The notes below the pieces were generated by a model. That model ran no database searches and was not told the origin of the DNA. It saw only the letters and a list, made by a program, of their open reading frames with translations. A stretch of 64,000 bases of DNA, taken from NCBI GenBank assembly GCA_028278525.1, contig JANQEE010000060.1:1-64000 (forward strand), given 5' to 3'. Of the stretch, positions 36,127 to 44,281 are shown one piece after another; the stretch's first letter is position 1, and the number at the start of each line of letters is the position of its first letter. The DNA comes from Minwuiaceae bacterium (GTDB lineage: Bacteria; Pseudomonadota; Alphaproteobacteria; Minwuiales; Minwuiaceae). The translations under genes and the position numbers were made by a program.

Positions 36127-36222
36127 CGTACGAACTTGTGTTTTCGGACGATAGATCAGGATTCCATGCCCACTGTCTCGCTGCGGCCGAGGCGGTCGCG
36201 GGCGCGACGGCATCGACCATGG

Positions 36223-36924
36223 CTAAAGCGTCCGCGAGTGGCGGTGGAAGCTTGGGATGATGGCGCCGCTTTGCGCCATGTAGACATCGTAGGCGTCGCC
36301 GAAGCGCTTTTTCATCATCGCTTCCTCGCGCGGGATGCGGATGAGGCACATTGCCGCAAAGGCCGGGATGACGAGGAAGCCGGCGATCCAGTTCTGGATC
36401 AGCAGCGGCTGAGCGATGGCGCCGAGCCATATGGCCGCGTACATGGGATGGCGCATATGCGCGTAGACGCCGCCGGTCACGAGCGTGTGGTCTTCGCGCA
36501 GTTCCAGGCCGGGGCTCCAGTTGCGTCCGAGATCCGCGTGCGCGCGCCAGAACAGCCAGAGATACGGGAGCTGTAGCAAAGCGCCGACCGCGGCCGCCCA
36601 GTCGGGCAGATGGTAGTCCGCGAAGGTAAAGACGCGGCCCGCGAGATGAAGCATGGGCAGCAGCATCATGGCGAGGAACATCGCCGCGAGCAGCCATTGC
36701 TCGACGGCGCCGCTGCGGCTCTCGGCGATTTTGTTCTTACGGTTTCGCGCGCTGTACGGCACCCGAATGACGAATGTCATTGCGAAGGCGACAAACCAGA
36801 CACGCTCGGCCCAGCTGCTGGCGTCCCAATTCAGTGCGGCGGCGACCACAAGAACCAGTCCCGCCAACGTAAGGACGACCGAAAGCAGGCTGGAGATCAG
36901 CGGCTTTTTGCTTTCCTGCTGCAT
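36223..36924 (-). CDS. Isoprenylcysteine methyltransferase-like (phospholipid methyltransferase family) membrane protein
   Basis: 233 residues. Several membrane helices (about 10-30, 45-60, 78-98, 108-125, 165-190) precede or enclose the motif GGVYAHMRHPMYAAIW, the S-adenosylmethionine-binding signature of the ICMT/PEMT family. Bacterial relatives methylate membrane lipids or small molecules, mostly uncharacterised. The gene starts at ATG 36924, 22 bases from a Fur-box-like sequence, so it may be induced by iron limitation. It stands alone. Confidence 0.8.
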   Translation of the reverse strand: MQQESKKPLISSLLSVVLTLAGLVLVVAAALNWDASSWAERVWFVAFAMTFVIRVPYSARNRKNKIAESRSGAVEQWLLAAMFLAMMLLPMLHLAGRVFTFADYHLPDWAAAVGALLQLPYLWLFWRAHADLGRNWSPGLELREDHTLVTGGVYAHMRHPMYAAIWLGAIAQPLLIQNWIAGFLVIPAFAAMCLIRIPREEAMMKKRFGDAYDVYMAQSGAIIPSFHRHSRTL

Positions 36925-36946
36925 CGCGATCCGTCAAAGTCTTATT

Positions 36947-36965
36947 AATAATAATTCTCATTATT
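36947..36965 (-). promoter_or_regulatory. Fur-box-like operator
   Basis: Read on the minus strand, the 19 bases AATAATGAGAATTATTATT match the classical Fur consensus GATAATGATAATCATTATC at 15 positions by eye. They sit just before the methyltransferase gene in an AT-rich patch. Some alphaproteobacterial Fur/Mur proteins use other sites, so the match is suggestive only. Confidence 0.55.
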
Positions 36966-37067
36966 AGTATAGAGACGATCCCGTTGGATGGAAAGTGGAA
37001 ATCGCCCCATTGACGACGCCGGCGTCGCGGCGCACGGACCGGTTAAAATACGGGACGCAGCACCCGA

Positions 37068-37349
37068 TCAGTAGAAGCCGGTCCGGCCGCGTCGATCCGC
37101 GGGATGCGATGCAATGCTCGCAATCTCGCTTCGGGACATGCCGATATCCTTCAGCGCGGCATCGTTCAATGCCGACAGGTCGCGCATCGTGCGCTCCCTC
37201 AGCCGCCGCTCTCGGCCACGCGCGGCCCACCGCGTCAGACTTCCGGCAAGGTCATGGAAGACCGATAGGAAACCATATAGAAAATGCACGCCGAGCCGAT
37301 TGGACGGTGGGACGCCAACCGGTCGGCCGAAGCCGGTTCGCATGGACAT
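37068..37349 (-). CDS. DUF1127 (YjiS-like) domain protein
   Basis: 93 residues. The C-terminal half, RDLSALNDAALKDIGMSRSEIASIA, is the DUF1127 signature: a short amphipathic, arginine-rich helical protein common in alphaproteobacteria. Relatives with an Arg-rich helix are implicated in RNA binding and in phosphate and carbon metabolism. ATG 37349 has GGAG eight bases upstream. It faces away from the small membrane peptide gene across a shared 274-base gap. Confidence 0.82.
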   Translation of the reverse strand: MSMRTGFGRPVGVPPSNRLGVHFLYGFLSVFHDLAGSLTRWAARGRERRLRERTMRDLSALNDAALKDIGMSRSEIASIASHPADRRGRTGFY

Positions 37350-37534
37350 GGCGGTTCTCCGCTGAAATATCAGTGTCTCCAGGCCACGTATGTCGGCTGG
37401 GTTTCAGGACCGTTTCCGGCATCCGCCTATTCGGTTTCATTTGTTTCAGCCCCGGATAGGCGCAGAAACCGTGCCAGAAGGCATGCGCCGGGGGTATGGC
37501 TGGGCCGCCCAGTTTCGGCGGCTCCGGGGGTTAT

Positions 37535-37549
37535 TGTTGCAGTGCAACA
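37535..37549. promoter_or_regulatory. 15-bp palindrome TGTTGCA-G-TGCAACA
   Basis: A perfect 7-bp inverted repeat around one central base lies 75 bases before the 27-residue peptide gene, followed by CCTATATGC, a possible -10. It resembles TGC-rich sites bound by alphaproteobacterial PhaR-type regulators, but this is from memory and untested. Confidence 0.45.
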
Positions 37550-37623
37550 TCCTATATGCAGGGCAGTTTCAGCCCGGCCCGCCGGCTTGCCCCGGCGGCC
37601 TTAAGCCTTGAGGATGCTAGACA

Positions 37624-37707
37624 ATGAGTACTTTCTGGTTCGGGTCGGTTTTTGCGGTCGTCGCTCTGCTGGCCAACCTGCCCTACCTGACCAACCTGCC
37701 GTTCTGA
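37624..37707 (+). CDS. 27-residue hydrophobic membrane peptide
   Basis: A very short gene: MSTFWFGSVFAVVALLANLP then YLTNLPF. About 16 residues (FWFGSVFAVVALLANL) would span the membrane. Support comes from GAGGA nine bases before the ATG, an upstream palindrome, and a strong hairpin 13 bases after the stop, so the unit looks like a complete small transcription unit. I do not recognise its family; small peptides of this kind often join membrane complexes. Conservation is unknown. Confidence 0.6.
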   Translation: MSTFWFGSVFAVVALLANLPYLTNLPF

Positions 37708-37719
37708 CGACCTTACCCA

Positions 37720-37750
37720 GGCGGATCGGGCCGATTTGGCCCGGTCCGCC
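37720..37750 (+). terminator. Hairpin after the small membrane peptide
   Basis: A 13-bp stem, GGCGGATCGGGCC with GGCCCGGTCCGCC (one G-U pair), has a 5-base loop. No T tract follows, so it may stabilise the message or terminate inefficiently. Confidence 0.6.
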
Positions 37751-37772
37751 CGGATAGGACTGAGCCTTTGGC

Positions 37773-37877
37773 CATCCTTCGAGACGGTCCTTCTGACCTC
37801 CCCAGGATGAGGTTACAGTAAATTCAATAGGTTAGCCTCATGCTGAGGAGGCGCGTAGCGCCGTCTCGAAGCATCCC
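37773..37877. repeat. Palindromic intergenic repeat, copy 3
   Basis: It has the same plan as the copies at 26551 and 31139: ATCCTTCGAGACGG at the left end and CCGTCTCGAAGCAT at the right, with CCTCATGCTGAGG inside. The inner loop differs, as expected for diverged members of one repeat family. Confidence 0.85.
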
Positions 37878-37905
37878 TCCGCGAGATCACAGCCGGTTCT
37901 ACAGC

Positions 37906-38718
37906 CTACTGACCGCCGAACCGCGGCGCGCGCTTGTTGAGAAACGCGTCCACGCCTTCCCGGAAATCGTCCGTGTTGCCGCAGGCGGCGATGGCCCGGC
38001 GCTCGTGCTCCATCTGCGTCTCGAGGCTGCTTTCGGCGCTTAAGGCCAGCAGTTTCTTCGCCTCGGCCAGGGCGCCGGTCGGGCCGGCCGCCAGCTTCGA
38101 CGCATAGGCCTTGGCTTTGTCCAAAAAGCCGTCCGCCGGCAGCAGGTCGGTCACCAGGCCGAGGTCGCGCGCCTCCGCGGCGGTCAGCGCCCGGTTGGAA
38201 CAGATCAGCTCGTAGGCCCGGCGCATGCCGACCAGGCGCGGCAGATAGAAGGTGGAGCTGCCGTCGGGCGCCAGCGCGATGCCGGTATAGGCCATGGTGA
38301 AGCGCGCGGTTTCGGCGGCCAGCACCAGGTCGCCGGCGATGGCGAGGCTGAAACCGGCGCCCGCCGCCGGGCCGTTCACGGCGGTGACCACCGGCTTCGG
38401 CATCCGGGCCATGGTGGAAATGGCGGCATGCAGGCGGACCGTGAGCTGCTTCAGGAAGCGGCCGGCGTTGCCGTCCGCGTCCGACCGGTCCTTCATCTGC
38501 CGGATATCGCCGCCGGCGCAGAAGGCCGCGCCGCGGCCGGAGATCAATACGGCCCTGACGCCCGGATTCTCGTCGCATTCGATCAGCGCGTCGAGCAGAT
38601 CGTCGCCGAGGTCCATGTTCAGGGCGTTGTAGGCGTCCGGCCGGTTGAGCATGAGAACGGCCAGGCCGTCCGAAATTTCCATTTCGACGGCCTTGTCGCC
38701 GCTATCTTTTTGGGTCAT
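37906..38718 (-). CDS. Enoyl-CoA hydratase/isomerase family protein (PaaG-like)
   Basis: 270 residues of the crotonase fold. The oxyanion-hole motif is FCAGGDIRQM, and the active-site segment AGFSLAIAGDL with ALAPDGSSTFYLPRLVG lacks the paired catalytic glutamates of true hydratases and matches the Asp-containing PaaG/isomerase type. It probably isomerises an enoyl-CoA. Its ATG overlaps the stop of the acyl-CoA dehydrogenase by four bases, so the two are coupled. Confidence 0.88.
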   Translation of the reverse strand: MTQKDSGDKAVEMEISDGLAVLMLNRPDAYNALNMDLGDDLLDALIECDENPGVRAVLISGRGAAFCAGGDIRQMKDRSDADGNAGRFLKQLTVRLHAAISTMARMPKPVVTAVNGPAAGAGFSLAIAGDLVLAAETARFTMAYTGIALAPDGSSTFYLPRLVGMRRAYELICSNRALTAAEARDLGLVTDLLPADGFLDKAKAYASKLAAGPTGALAEAKKLLALSAESSLETQMEHERRAIAACGNTDDFREGVDAFLNKRAPRFGGQ

Positions 38719-39908
38719 CGATTACCTCCGAGAATGCCCGGCTTTGGGTCGTTGGCGCGCCGCGCCTCGCGCAGCAGATCGCGGGCGACGATGTGGCGCA
38801 TGATTTCCGAGGTGCCTTCGAGAATGCGGATCGCGCGGACCTCGCGCCAGATCCGCTCGACGGGAACGTCCTTGCGGTAACCGGCGCCGCCGAATACCTG
38901 CATCGTACGATCGGCCACGCGAGAGACCATCTCCGACGCGATCAGCTTGGCCATCGCGGCGACCCGAGGCCTGGAGTCCGGTTCGCGGTCGTAGCGCCAG
39001 GCCGCTTCATGGCAAACCAGCCGGGCCGCATGCAGATCCGCCGCCATGTCCGCCAGCATCCATTGCAGGCCCTGGTTATCGGCCAACGGACGACCGAATT
39101 GGTGCCGGGCGACGGCATGTTCGGTCGCCATGTCGACCAGGCGCTCGGCCGCGCCGACACTGTAGGCGGCCCAGTTAATACGCCCGGCATCCAGGCAGCG
39201 CATGGCGATTTCGAAGCCCTCGCCTTCCTCGCCCAGGCGGTGGCCGACGGGAACCCGGCAATCGTCGAACACGACCTCGGCATGCAGCGAGCCCTGGCCG
39301 CCGGCCATGCGGAAGACCTCGCCGATCCGAAGCCCGGACGTGCCCTGTTCGACGACGAACGCCGAAATAGGCTTGCGGTCGCCGTGAGAGCCGGTTGCCG
39401 CGAACACGGTGAACAACCCGGCGATCGGCGCATTTGTGATGTAGCGCTTGCATCCGTTGAGGACGTAGTGATCGCCGTCGCGAACCGCCGTGGTCTGCAA
39501 GGCGGCGGCGTCCGACCCGGCCGCTTCCTCCGTCAACGCGTAGCATCCGATGACGCGGCCGCTGGCGAGATCCGGCAGCCAGCGGTCGCGTTGCGCCGCC
39601 GTACCGGCCAACTCGATACCCTTCGAGGCGATATGCACGTTCATGCTGTAGGTATAGAAATAGGCGATATGGGCCTTCGCCATCTCCTGGATAACCAGGC
39701 AATTGCCGAGCATGTCGAGGCCGAGGCCGCCATAGGCCTTGGGCGTGTGGGTGCCGAACAGCCCCATCTCCCGGATCGCCCGGAGCGCCGGTTCGGGGAT
39801 GTGCCCGGTTTCCTCGATAGACGCGTCGTGCGGCTGCAGGGTCTCCGCCACCAGCCGACGAACCGCGCCCTTCAGTTCAATCAGATCATCGGATATCGTA
39901 AAATCCAC
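38715..39908 (-). CDS. Acyl-CoA dehydrogenase
   Basis: 397 residues. Family motifs are CYALTEEAAGSDAAALQTTA (FAD/substrate region), the substrate-binding FAVAS-like stretch AFVVEQG, and AIRILEGTSEIMRHIVARD near the C-terminus, where the Glu is the usual catalytic base position. It makes the 2,3-double bond of an acyl-CoA and passes electrons to ETF. It heads a two-gene operon with the PaaG-like enzyme. The 185 bases before it, shared with the divergent lyase gene, show no clear operator. Confidence 0.92.
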   Translation of the reverse strand: MDFTISDDLIELKGAVRRLVAETLQPHDASIEETGHIPEPALRAIREMGLFGTHTPKAYGGLGLDMLGNCLVIQEMAKAHIAYFYTYSMNVHIASKGIELAGTAAQRDRWLPDLASGRVIGCYALTEEAAGSDAAALQTTAVRDGDHYVLNGCKRYITNAPIAGLFTVFAATGSHGDRKPISAFVVEQGTSGLRIGEVFRMAGGQGSLHAEVVFDDCRVPVGHRLGEEGEGFEIAMRCLDAGRINWAAYSVGAAERLVDMATEHAVARHQFGRPLADNQGLQWMLADMAADLHAARLVCHEAAWRYDREPDSRPRVAAMAKLIASEMVSRVADRTMQVFGGAGYRKDVPVERIWREVRAIRILEGTSEIMRHIVARDLLREARRANDPKPGILGGNR

Positions 39909-40093
39909 GGACCTGCTCCTTTAATCCGTCGCGTTTGACCGACGCCAGCCCCATTCAAAAGGCTATTCGCCGCCCGGACGATGTAAAATCGAAAGCGCCG
40001 ATAATGCGTATCGACCAGTTCTATGGTCAGCATTGCCTGTTCCAACAGCGGTTTGGCGACCTAGAATAGGTGTCCCAGGCAATGGAGCGCGGA

Positions 40094-40945
40094 ATGTCGT
40101 TGAAGACCAAACTGAAACCGGGTGCGCTGCTGGTCGCGCCGGGCGTGTTCGATATGATCTCGGCGCTCTCCGCCGACCGGTTCGGGTTCGATGCCCTGTA
40201 TATGACCGGGTTCGGCGCCGTCGCCTCCCATCTCGGGCTGCCGGACGCCGGCCTCGCCTCCTACACCGAGATGGTGTCGCGGGTGGCGCAGATCGCCGGG
40301 GGCACCAAGACGCCGCTGATTGCCGACGGCGATACCGGCTTCGGCGGTTTGCTGAACGTGGAGCGTACGGTCAAAGGCTATGAAACGGCCGGTGCGGTCG
40401 CCATTCAGTTGGAGGACCAGGAGTTCCCGAAGAAATGCGGGCACACCCTGGGCCGGCGCGTCGTGCCGGTCGAGGACATGGTCAACAAGATCAAGGTCGC
40501 GCGGGATGCGCGGGACTCGGCGGACTTCCTGATCATCGCGCGAACCGATTCGCGGACCGGCTACGGCCTGGACGAAGCGCTGAAGCGGGCCGACGCCTTC
40601 GCCAAGGCCGGCACCGACGTGCTGTTCGTTGAAAGCCCGGAATCGGAAGAGGAAATGGCCAAGGTCTGTTCCAGTTTCGACCTGCCGTGCCTGGCCAACA
40701 TGGTCGAGGGCGGCCGCACGCCAGTGCTGTCCAGGGAACGGCTGATCGAAATCGGCTACCAGATCGCGATCTTCCCGGGCACCGGGTTCCTGGCCATGGC
40801 GGCGGCGCTGGACTCCGTCTACGGCACGCTGAAGGAAACCGGCTCCAGCGTCGAGGCGACGGCGCCGCTTTATCCGTTCGAGGAAATGACCAGACTGATG
40901 GGTTTCGAAAAGGTCTGGGACTTCGAGAAGACCTACGCCGAGTAG
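40094..40945 (+). CDS. Isocitrate lyase/PEP mutase family enzyme
   Basis: 283 residues, the size of 2-methylisocitrate lyase and oxaloacetate decarboxylase-type members. The superfamily core is APGVFDMISA, Mg-binding DGDTGFGG, and the catalytic loop KKCGH with its Cys. The Cys loop favours a carbon-carbon lyase over a phosphonate mutase. It cleaves a 2-hydroxy-dicarboxylic acid or similar. ATG 40094 is chosen for GGAG six bases upstream; GTG 40070 is possible. Its end overlaps the convergent YqeC gene by 13 bases. Confidence 0.86.
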   Translation: MSLKTKLKPGALLVAPGVFDMISALSADRFGFDALYMTGFGAVASHLGLPDAGLASYTEMVSRVAQIAGGTKTPLIADGDTGFGGLLNVERTVKGYETAGAVAIQLEDQEFPKKCGHTLGRRVVPVEDMVNKIKVARDARDSADFLIIARTDSRTGYGLDEALKRADAFAKAGTDVLFVESPESEEEMAKVCSSFDLPCLANMVEGGRTPVLSRERLIEIGYQIAIFPGTGFLAMAAALDSVYGTLKETGSSVEATAPLYPFEEMTRLMGFEKVWDFEKTYAE

Positions 40946-41691
40946 ACCACGTCGATCACCGGCTCGTCCGCCGTCATCGACGCCAGCACGACGCGGTCGA
41001 ACCGGTCGGTCAAGGACAACGCTTCCCGCGCCGCCTGCCGCGCCAGTTCGGCAGTGGCGGCATCGTCGACCATGTTGATTATCGGCACGACGGTGGCGTC
41101 GCCCACCCGGTGCAAGGCACCACGATCCGAGGTGAGCAGGCGCGCGATGTGGGTCGGCGTTACCGGCTCACCCTGCCGGGCGCCGGTGACTTCCTCGATC
41201 CGCTCGACCCGGTGAGCGAGCTTGTCGGTCAGCGGCCGGCCGACGATCCTGGCCGAGACGACGGGCAGCACGGTCGTGACGCCCGGCGGCAAGGCCGGCT
41301 CGTCCGGCTGCGGCGCCTTCATGAAGCGCATGCGCGCGCCGTCGGCCTTGACCAGGGTGACGTCGAATTGCGCGCCACGGTGCAGCGGCGCGATGGCCGC
41401 GGGTTCCAACCCGGCGAGACGCCCGGCCTTGACCGACGGTTCGGCGAACACGACGACGCGGTGCTTTTCGGCGCGCTGAGGAACCAGGGCGGCGAGCGTT
41501 TCCGCCGGTCCGATAACGGTTTCCGCGCCCACGTCGTCCGGCACCGGCGTCATGGGCACGGTCGCAGTCAAGCCAACCCGGCCCGGATGGGCCCGCGCTA
41601 TCCGGTGCAGCGTGGTCTTCTTGCCGCCGGCGCCGACGGCACAGACAATCCCGCTTCGCGCGGCCAGGATATCGATCAGGCTGTCGCTCAT
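40933..41691 (-). CDS. yqeC: YqeC family selenium-dependent hydroxylase accessory protein
   Basis: 252 residues. The nucleotide-binding loop GAGGKKTTLHRIA near residue 21 and the overall pattern (FAEPSVKAGRL, LVKADGARMRFMKAP) match YqeC, a putative accessory protein for selenium- or molybdenum-dependent hydroxylases. No xanthine-dehydrogenase, selD or other selenium gene lies nearby, so its partner must be elsewhere. It follows the PA2778-type gene with a four-base overlap. Confidence 0.8.
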   Translation of the reverse strand: MSDSLIDILAARSGIVCAVGAGGKKTTLHRIARAHPGRVGLTATVPMTPVPDDVGAETVIGPAETLAALVPQRAEKHRVVVFAEPSVKAGRLAGLEPAAIAPLHRGAQFDVTLVKADGARMRFMKAPQPDEPALPPGVTTVLPVVSARIVGRPLTDKLAHRVERIEEVTGARQGEPVTPTHIARLLTSDRGALHRVGDATVVPIINMVDDAATAELARQAAREALSLTDRFDRVVLASMTADEPVIDVVYSA

Positions 41692-42626
41692 TGGCCGGTT
41701 TCGATCGTCCGCAACGTGGTGCGGTAAGTCTCGATATCGCGGCCGCCGATTTCAACAGCGCGGCGCGCGGCAACGACCGCTTCGGCTCTAAGGCCCCGTT
41801 CCGCCAGCACGTGCGCCAGATTGTTCCAGCCGGCCGCCTGCATCGGATGCTTCTCCGTCACGTCGCGGAACGACGCCTCCGCCGCCGCCAGGTCGCCGGC
41901 GCCATAGTAAGCGTTGCCGAGCCCCATGCCGGCCGCGTAGCTAGCCGGCCACCGCCCCAAGGTCGCGACATAGGCGGCAGCGGCGTCTTCATGACGACCG
42001 ACTCGCTCCAGCCCGGCGGCCGCCTGCACGACCGCGGCGGCATCCGCGCGCGCAGGCAGGCTGTCCGGCGGCAGCACGACCAGGGCCCAGTAATCGCCGC
42101 GCCGCCAGGTGTTCTCGAAGGTGTCGAGCGAGGTAACCCGCCGCTCCTCCAGGCCCGAATGCAGCACGATCTCGCGCGCTTGCAAATCGTAGCCGATCGC
42201 CACGGCGAAGTGCCATTGCGGGTACCAGTCCAACGCCAGGTTCTGGAACACCAGCACCGGATTGCCGGCGGCGAGTTCGGCCAGCAGGTCGGCCAGGTTG
42301 GTCACCGGCACCGCCAGACGACCGTTGCGCCGGGCCGCGCCGAGCATATCGGTGCGAAGCGTGCCTTCCCGTTCCGGGCTGTAGACCTGCGGCACCATGT
42401 CTTCCTGGGTCACGGGCAGACCGGACCAGGCCAGGACCATGGCGAGCGCAGCCGGCCCGCAATAGTACAGTTCCTGCGGGAAGAAGGGCACGGACGTCAG
42501 TTCGGCCCGCACCGGCAGCGCGCCGGGATCGCGCACCAGCCGTTCGGCCTGCGGCGTGGCGCAGGCGGCAAGCGCCAGCAGAAGCAGCGCCGTTACGGCC
42601 GGGCCGAGTTTCCCGCGGAACCGAAT
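41688..42626 (-). CDS. PA2778-family cysteine peptidase lipoprotein with C39-like and TPR domains
   Basis: About 312 residues if translation begins at ATT 42626. The first standard start, GTG 42536, would drop an in-frame lipoprotein signal KLGPAVTALLLLALAAC whose lipobox Cys suits this family. The peptidase half has FFPQELYYCGPAALAMVL (catalytic Cys) and WHFAVAIGYD (His), as in C39-like enzymes; the C-terminal half is tetratricopeptide-like. No ATG, GTG or TTG lies between the upstream gene's stop and the signal peptide, so an unusual start or a sequence error is needed. It is paired with the PA2779-type gene, as in other genomes. The natural role is unclear. Confidence 0.72.
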   Translation of the reverse strand: MRFRGKLGPAVTALLLLALAACATPQAERLVRDPGALPVRAELTSVPFFPQELYYCGPAALAMVLAWSGLPVTQEDMVPQVYSPEREGTLRTDMLGAARRNGRLAVPVTNLADLLAELAAGNPVLVFQNLALDWYPQWHFAVAIGYDLQAREIVLHSGLEERRVTSLDTFENTWRRGDYWALVVLPPDSLPARADAAAVVQAAAGLERVGRHEDAAAAYVATLGRWPASYAAGMGLGNAYYGAGDLAAAEASFRDVTEKHPMQAAGWNNLAHVLAERGLRAEAVVAARRAVEIGGRDIETYRTTLRTIETGQ

Positions 42627-42635
42627 GGCGGCAGC

Positions 42636-43046
42636 CTAGCGGTTGATGAAGGTGAAGATGTCGGTGAGGCCGAGGATATCCGTGATCAGCAGGACCACGA
42701 AGACGACGGCGCCGACAATGATGATCGTGCTGGCAACGCCCTCGCCCGCCGGCAGGCTGTCAAGCTGGCCGACGATCCGGCTCACCTCGGCATCGGACAG
42801 GGCCGCGGCGCGCGCCGCGGCTTCGTCCGGATCGACGCCCAAGACCTGCATCTGCTCGCGCACGTCCTCGCGCGCCAGGAACTGCATGACCCGTTGCCGG
42901 TCGTCCTGCACCATGGGCGACTGCTCAATCACCCGGTCGGTGCTGACCAAAGCGGCGTGCGCGACCGGCAGCGGCAGGGAAGCCATCGCCATAACCGCGG
43001 CCAGGGGAAGTGCTATCACCTTGCACAATTGCCGGAATGCAATCAT
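42636..43046 (-). CDS. PA2779-family protein
   Basis: 136 residues. A signal peptide (VIALPLAAVMAMASLPLPVAHA) precedes a helical part with QVLGVDPDEAAARAAALSDAEV, and a C-terminal membrane segment IIIVGAVVFVVLLI ends in LGLTDIFTFINR. This matches PA2779, always found with the PA2778 peptidase. Start 43046 has GGAGG seven bases upstream. It is the first gene of a run with the peptidase and YqeC. Confidence 0.82.
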   Translation of the reverse strand: MIAFRQLCKVIALPLAAVMAMASLPLPVAHAALVSTDRVIEQSPMVQDDRQRVMQFLAREDVREQMQVLGVDPDEAAARAAALSDAEVSRIVGQLDSLPAGEGVASTIIIVGAVVFVVLLITDILGLTDIFTFINR

Positions 43047-43162
43047 CGGCCATCCTCCGAGCGTTCTTGTCAAAAGAATGCCGCGTGTAACGGGCCGCGG
43101 CGCGGCGGAGTTTAAAGACCCGTCCGGCCTATTTCAACGAAAGGGAGCGTGGCAAAGCCGCG

Positions 43163-44263
43163 TCAAACCGGCACGACCCGGTCGGTTTCCAGGTCGATCA
43201 GGTGCATGTGGTCCATCTCGGCGGTCAGCCGGATCGGCTGGCCCGGCCGCCTCGCCCCATAGGGATCGCCGCGGGCCGCGAATTCGTGGCCGTTCAGCGA
43301 AAAGAAGATCAGCGCTTCCGCCCCCGTCGGTTCGACCACATCCACCGTTACCTCAAATGTTTGCGAGGTCGGGCGCGATGGCTCGTTCTCCGTCAGGTGT
43401 TCGGCGCGCATGCCAAGCTCAACCGGTTTATCCAGGTACGGCCGGTAGGCCTGCTGGCGCTGTTCGGGGACGGCGAGTTGCACGCCGTCGGCGAGAGACA
43501 GGGCAAGGCCGCCATTCGCCTCGACCAGACGGCAGGGCATGAAGTTCATTTTCGGCGAGCCGATGAAGCCGGCGACAAACTTGCTGGTCGGCTTCAGGTA
43601 CAGCGACATCGGATCGCCGATTTGCGCGATCTCCCCGCCGTTCATCACCACGATACGGTCGGCGAGGGTCATCGCCTCGATCTGATCGTGGGTCACGTAG
43701 ATCACGGTCGTCTTCAACGTCTGGTGCAGTTTCTTGATCTCGACCCGCATCTGCGCGCGCAGCGCCGCGTCCAGGTTACTGAGCGGTTCGTCGAACAGGA
43801 AAGCGCGCGGGTCGCGCACGATCGCCCGGCCCATCGCGACCCGCTGACGCTGGCCGCCGGACAGCTCGCGCGGCTTGCGGCCGAGCAGTTCCGTTATGTT
43901 CAAGAGCTCGGCGGCGCGTTTGACGGCGCGGTCGATATCCGGCTTCGGCATGCCTTTCAGCTTCAGGCCGAAAGCCATGTTCTTGGCGACGGTCATATGC
44001 GGGTACAAAGCGTAGCTCTGGAAAACCATCGCGATGTCGCGGGCTTTCGGCGGCAGCTTGGTCACGTCCTGGTCGTCGAACCGGATATGGCCGCCCGTGG
44101 TTTCCTCCAGCCCGGCGATCATCCGCAAGGTCGTCGTCTTGCCGCAGCCGGACGGCCCGACCAGCACGACGAACTCGCCGTCGCGGATCTCCAGGTTGGT
44201 GTCGCGCACGGCTTCCACGTCGCCGAAGCGCTTCGACACATTCTGCAGGACCACTTTCGACAT
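43163..44263 (-). CDS. ABC transporter ATP-binding protein, MalK/UgpC type
   Basis: 366 residues, the usual length for sugar-importer ATPases with a C-terminal TOBE/MalK regulatory part. Walker [10 protein letters not shown], signature LSGGQRQR, Walker [13 protein letters not shown] and the switch His in [11 protein letters not shown] are all intact. It serves the permeases and binding protein on the same strand (44282-47492). Confidence 0.92.
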   Translation of the reverse strand: MSKVVLQNVSKRFGDVEAVRDTNLEIRDGEFVVLVGPSGCGKTTTLRMIAGLEETTGGHIRFDDQDVTKLPPKARDIAMVFQSYALYPHMTVAKNMAFGLKLKGMPKPDIDRAVKRAAELLNITELLGRKPRELSGGQRQRVAMGRAIVRDPRAFLFDEPLSNLDAALRAQMRVEIKKLHQTLKTTVIYVTHDQIEAMTLADRIVVMNGGEIAQIGDPMSLYLKPTSKFVAGFIGSPKMNFMPCRLVEANGGLALSLADGVQLAVPEQRQQAYRPYLDKPVELGMRAEHLTENEPSRPTSQTFEVTVDVVEPTGAEALIFFSLNGHEFAARGDPYGARRPGQPIRLTAEMDHMHLIDLETDRVVPV

Positions 44264-44281
44264 ATCCGCTACTCCAGACGT

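Noticed and set aside
32660-37000. att direct repeat of the tRNA-Arg 3' end
   Set aside because: No second copy of the tRNA end was found by eye in the next 4 kb, so no attachment site is claimed.
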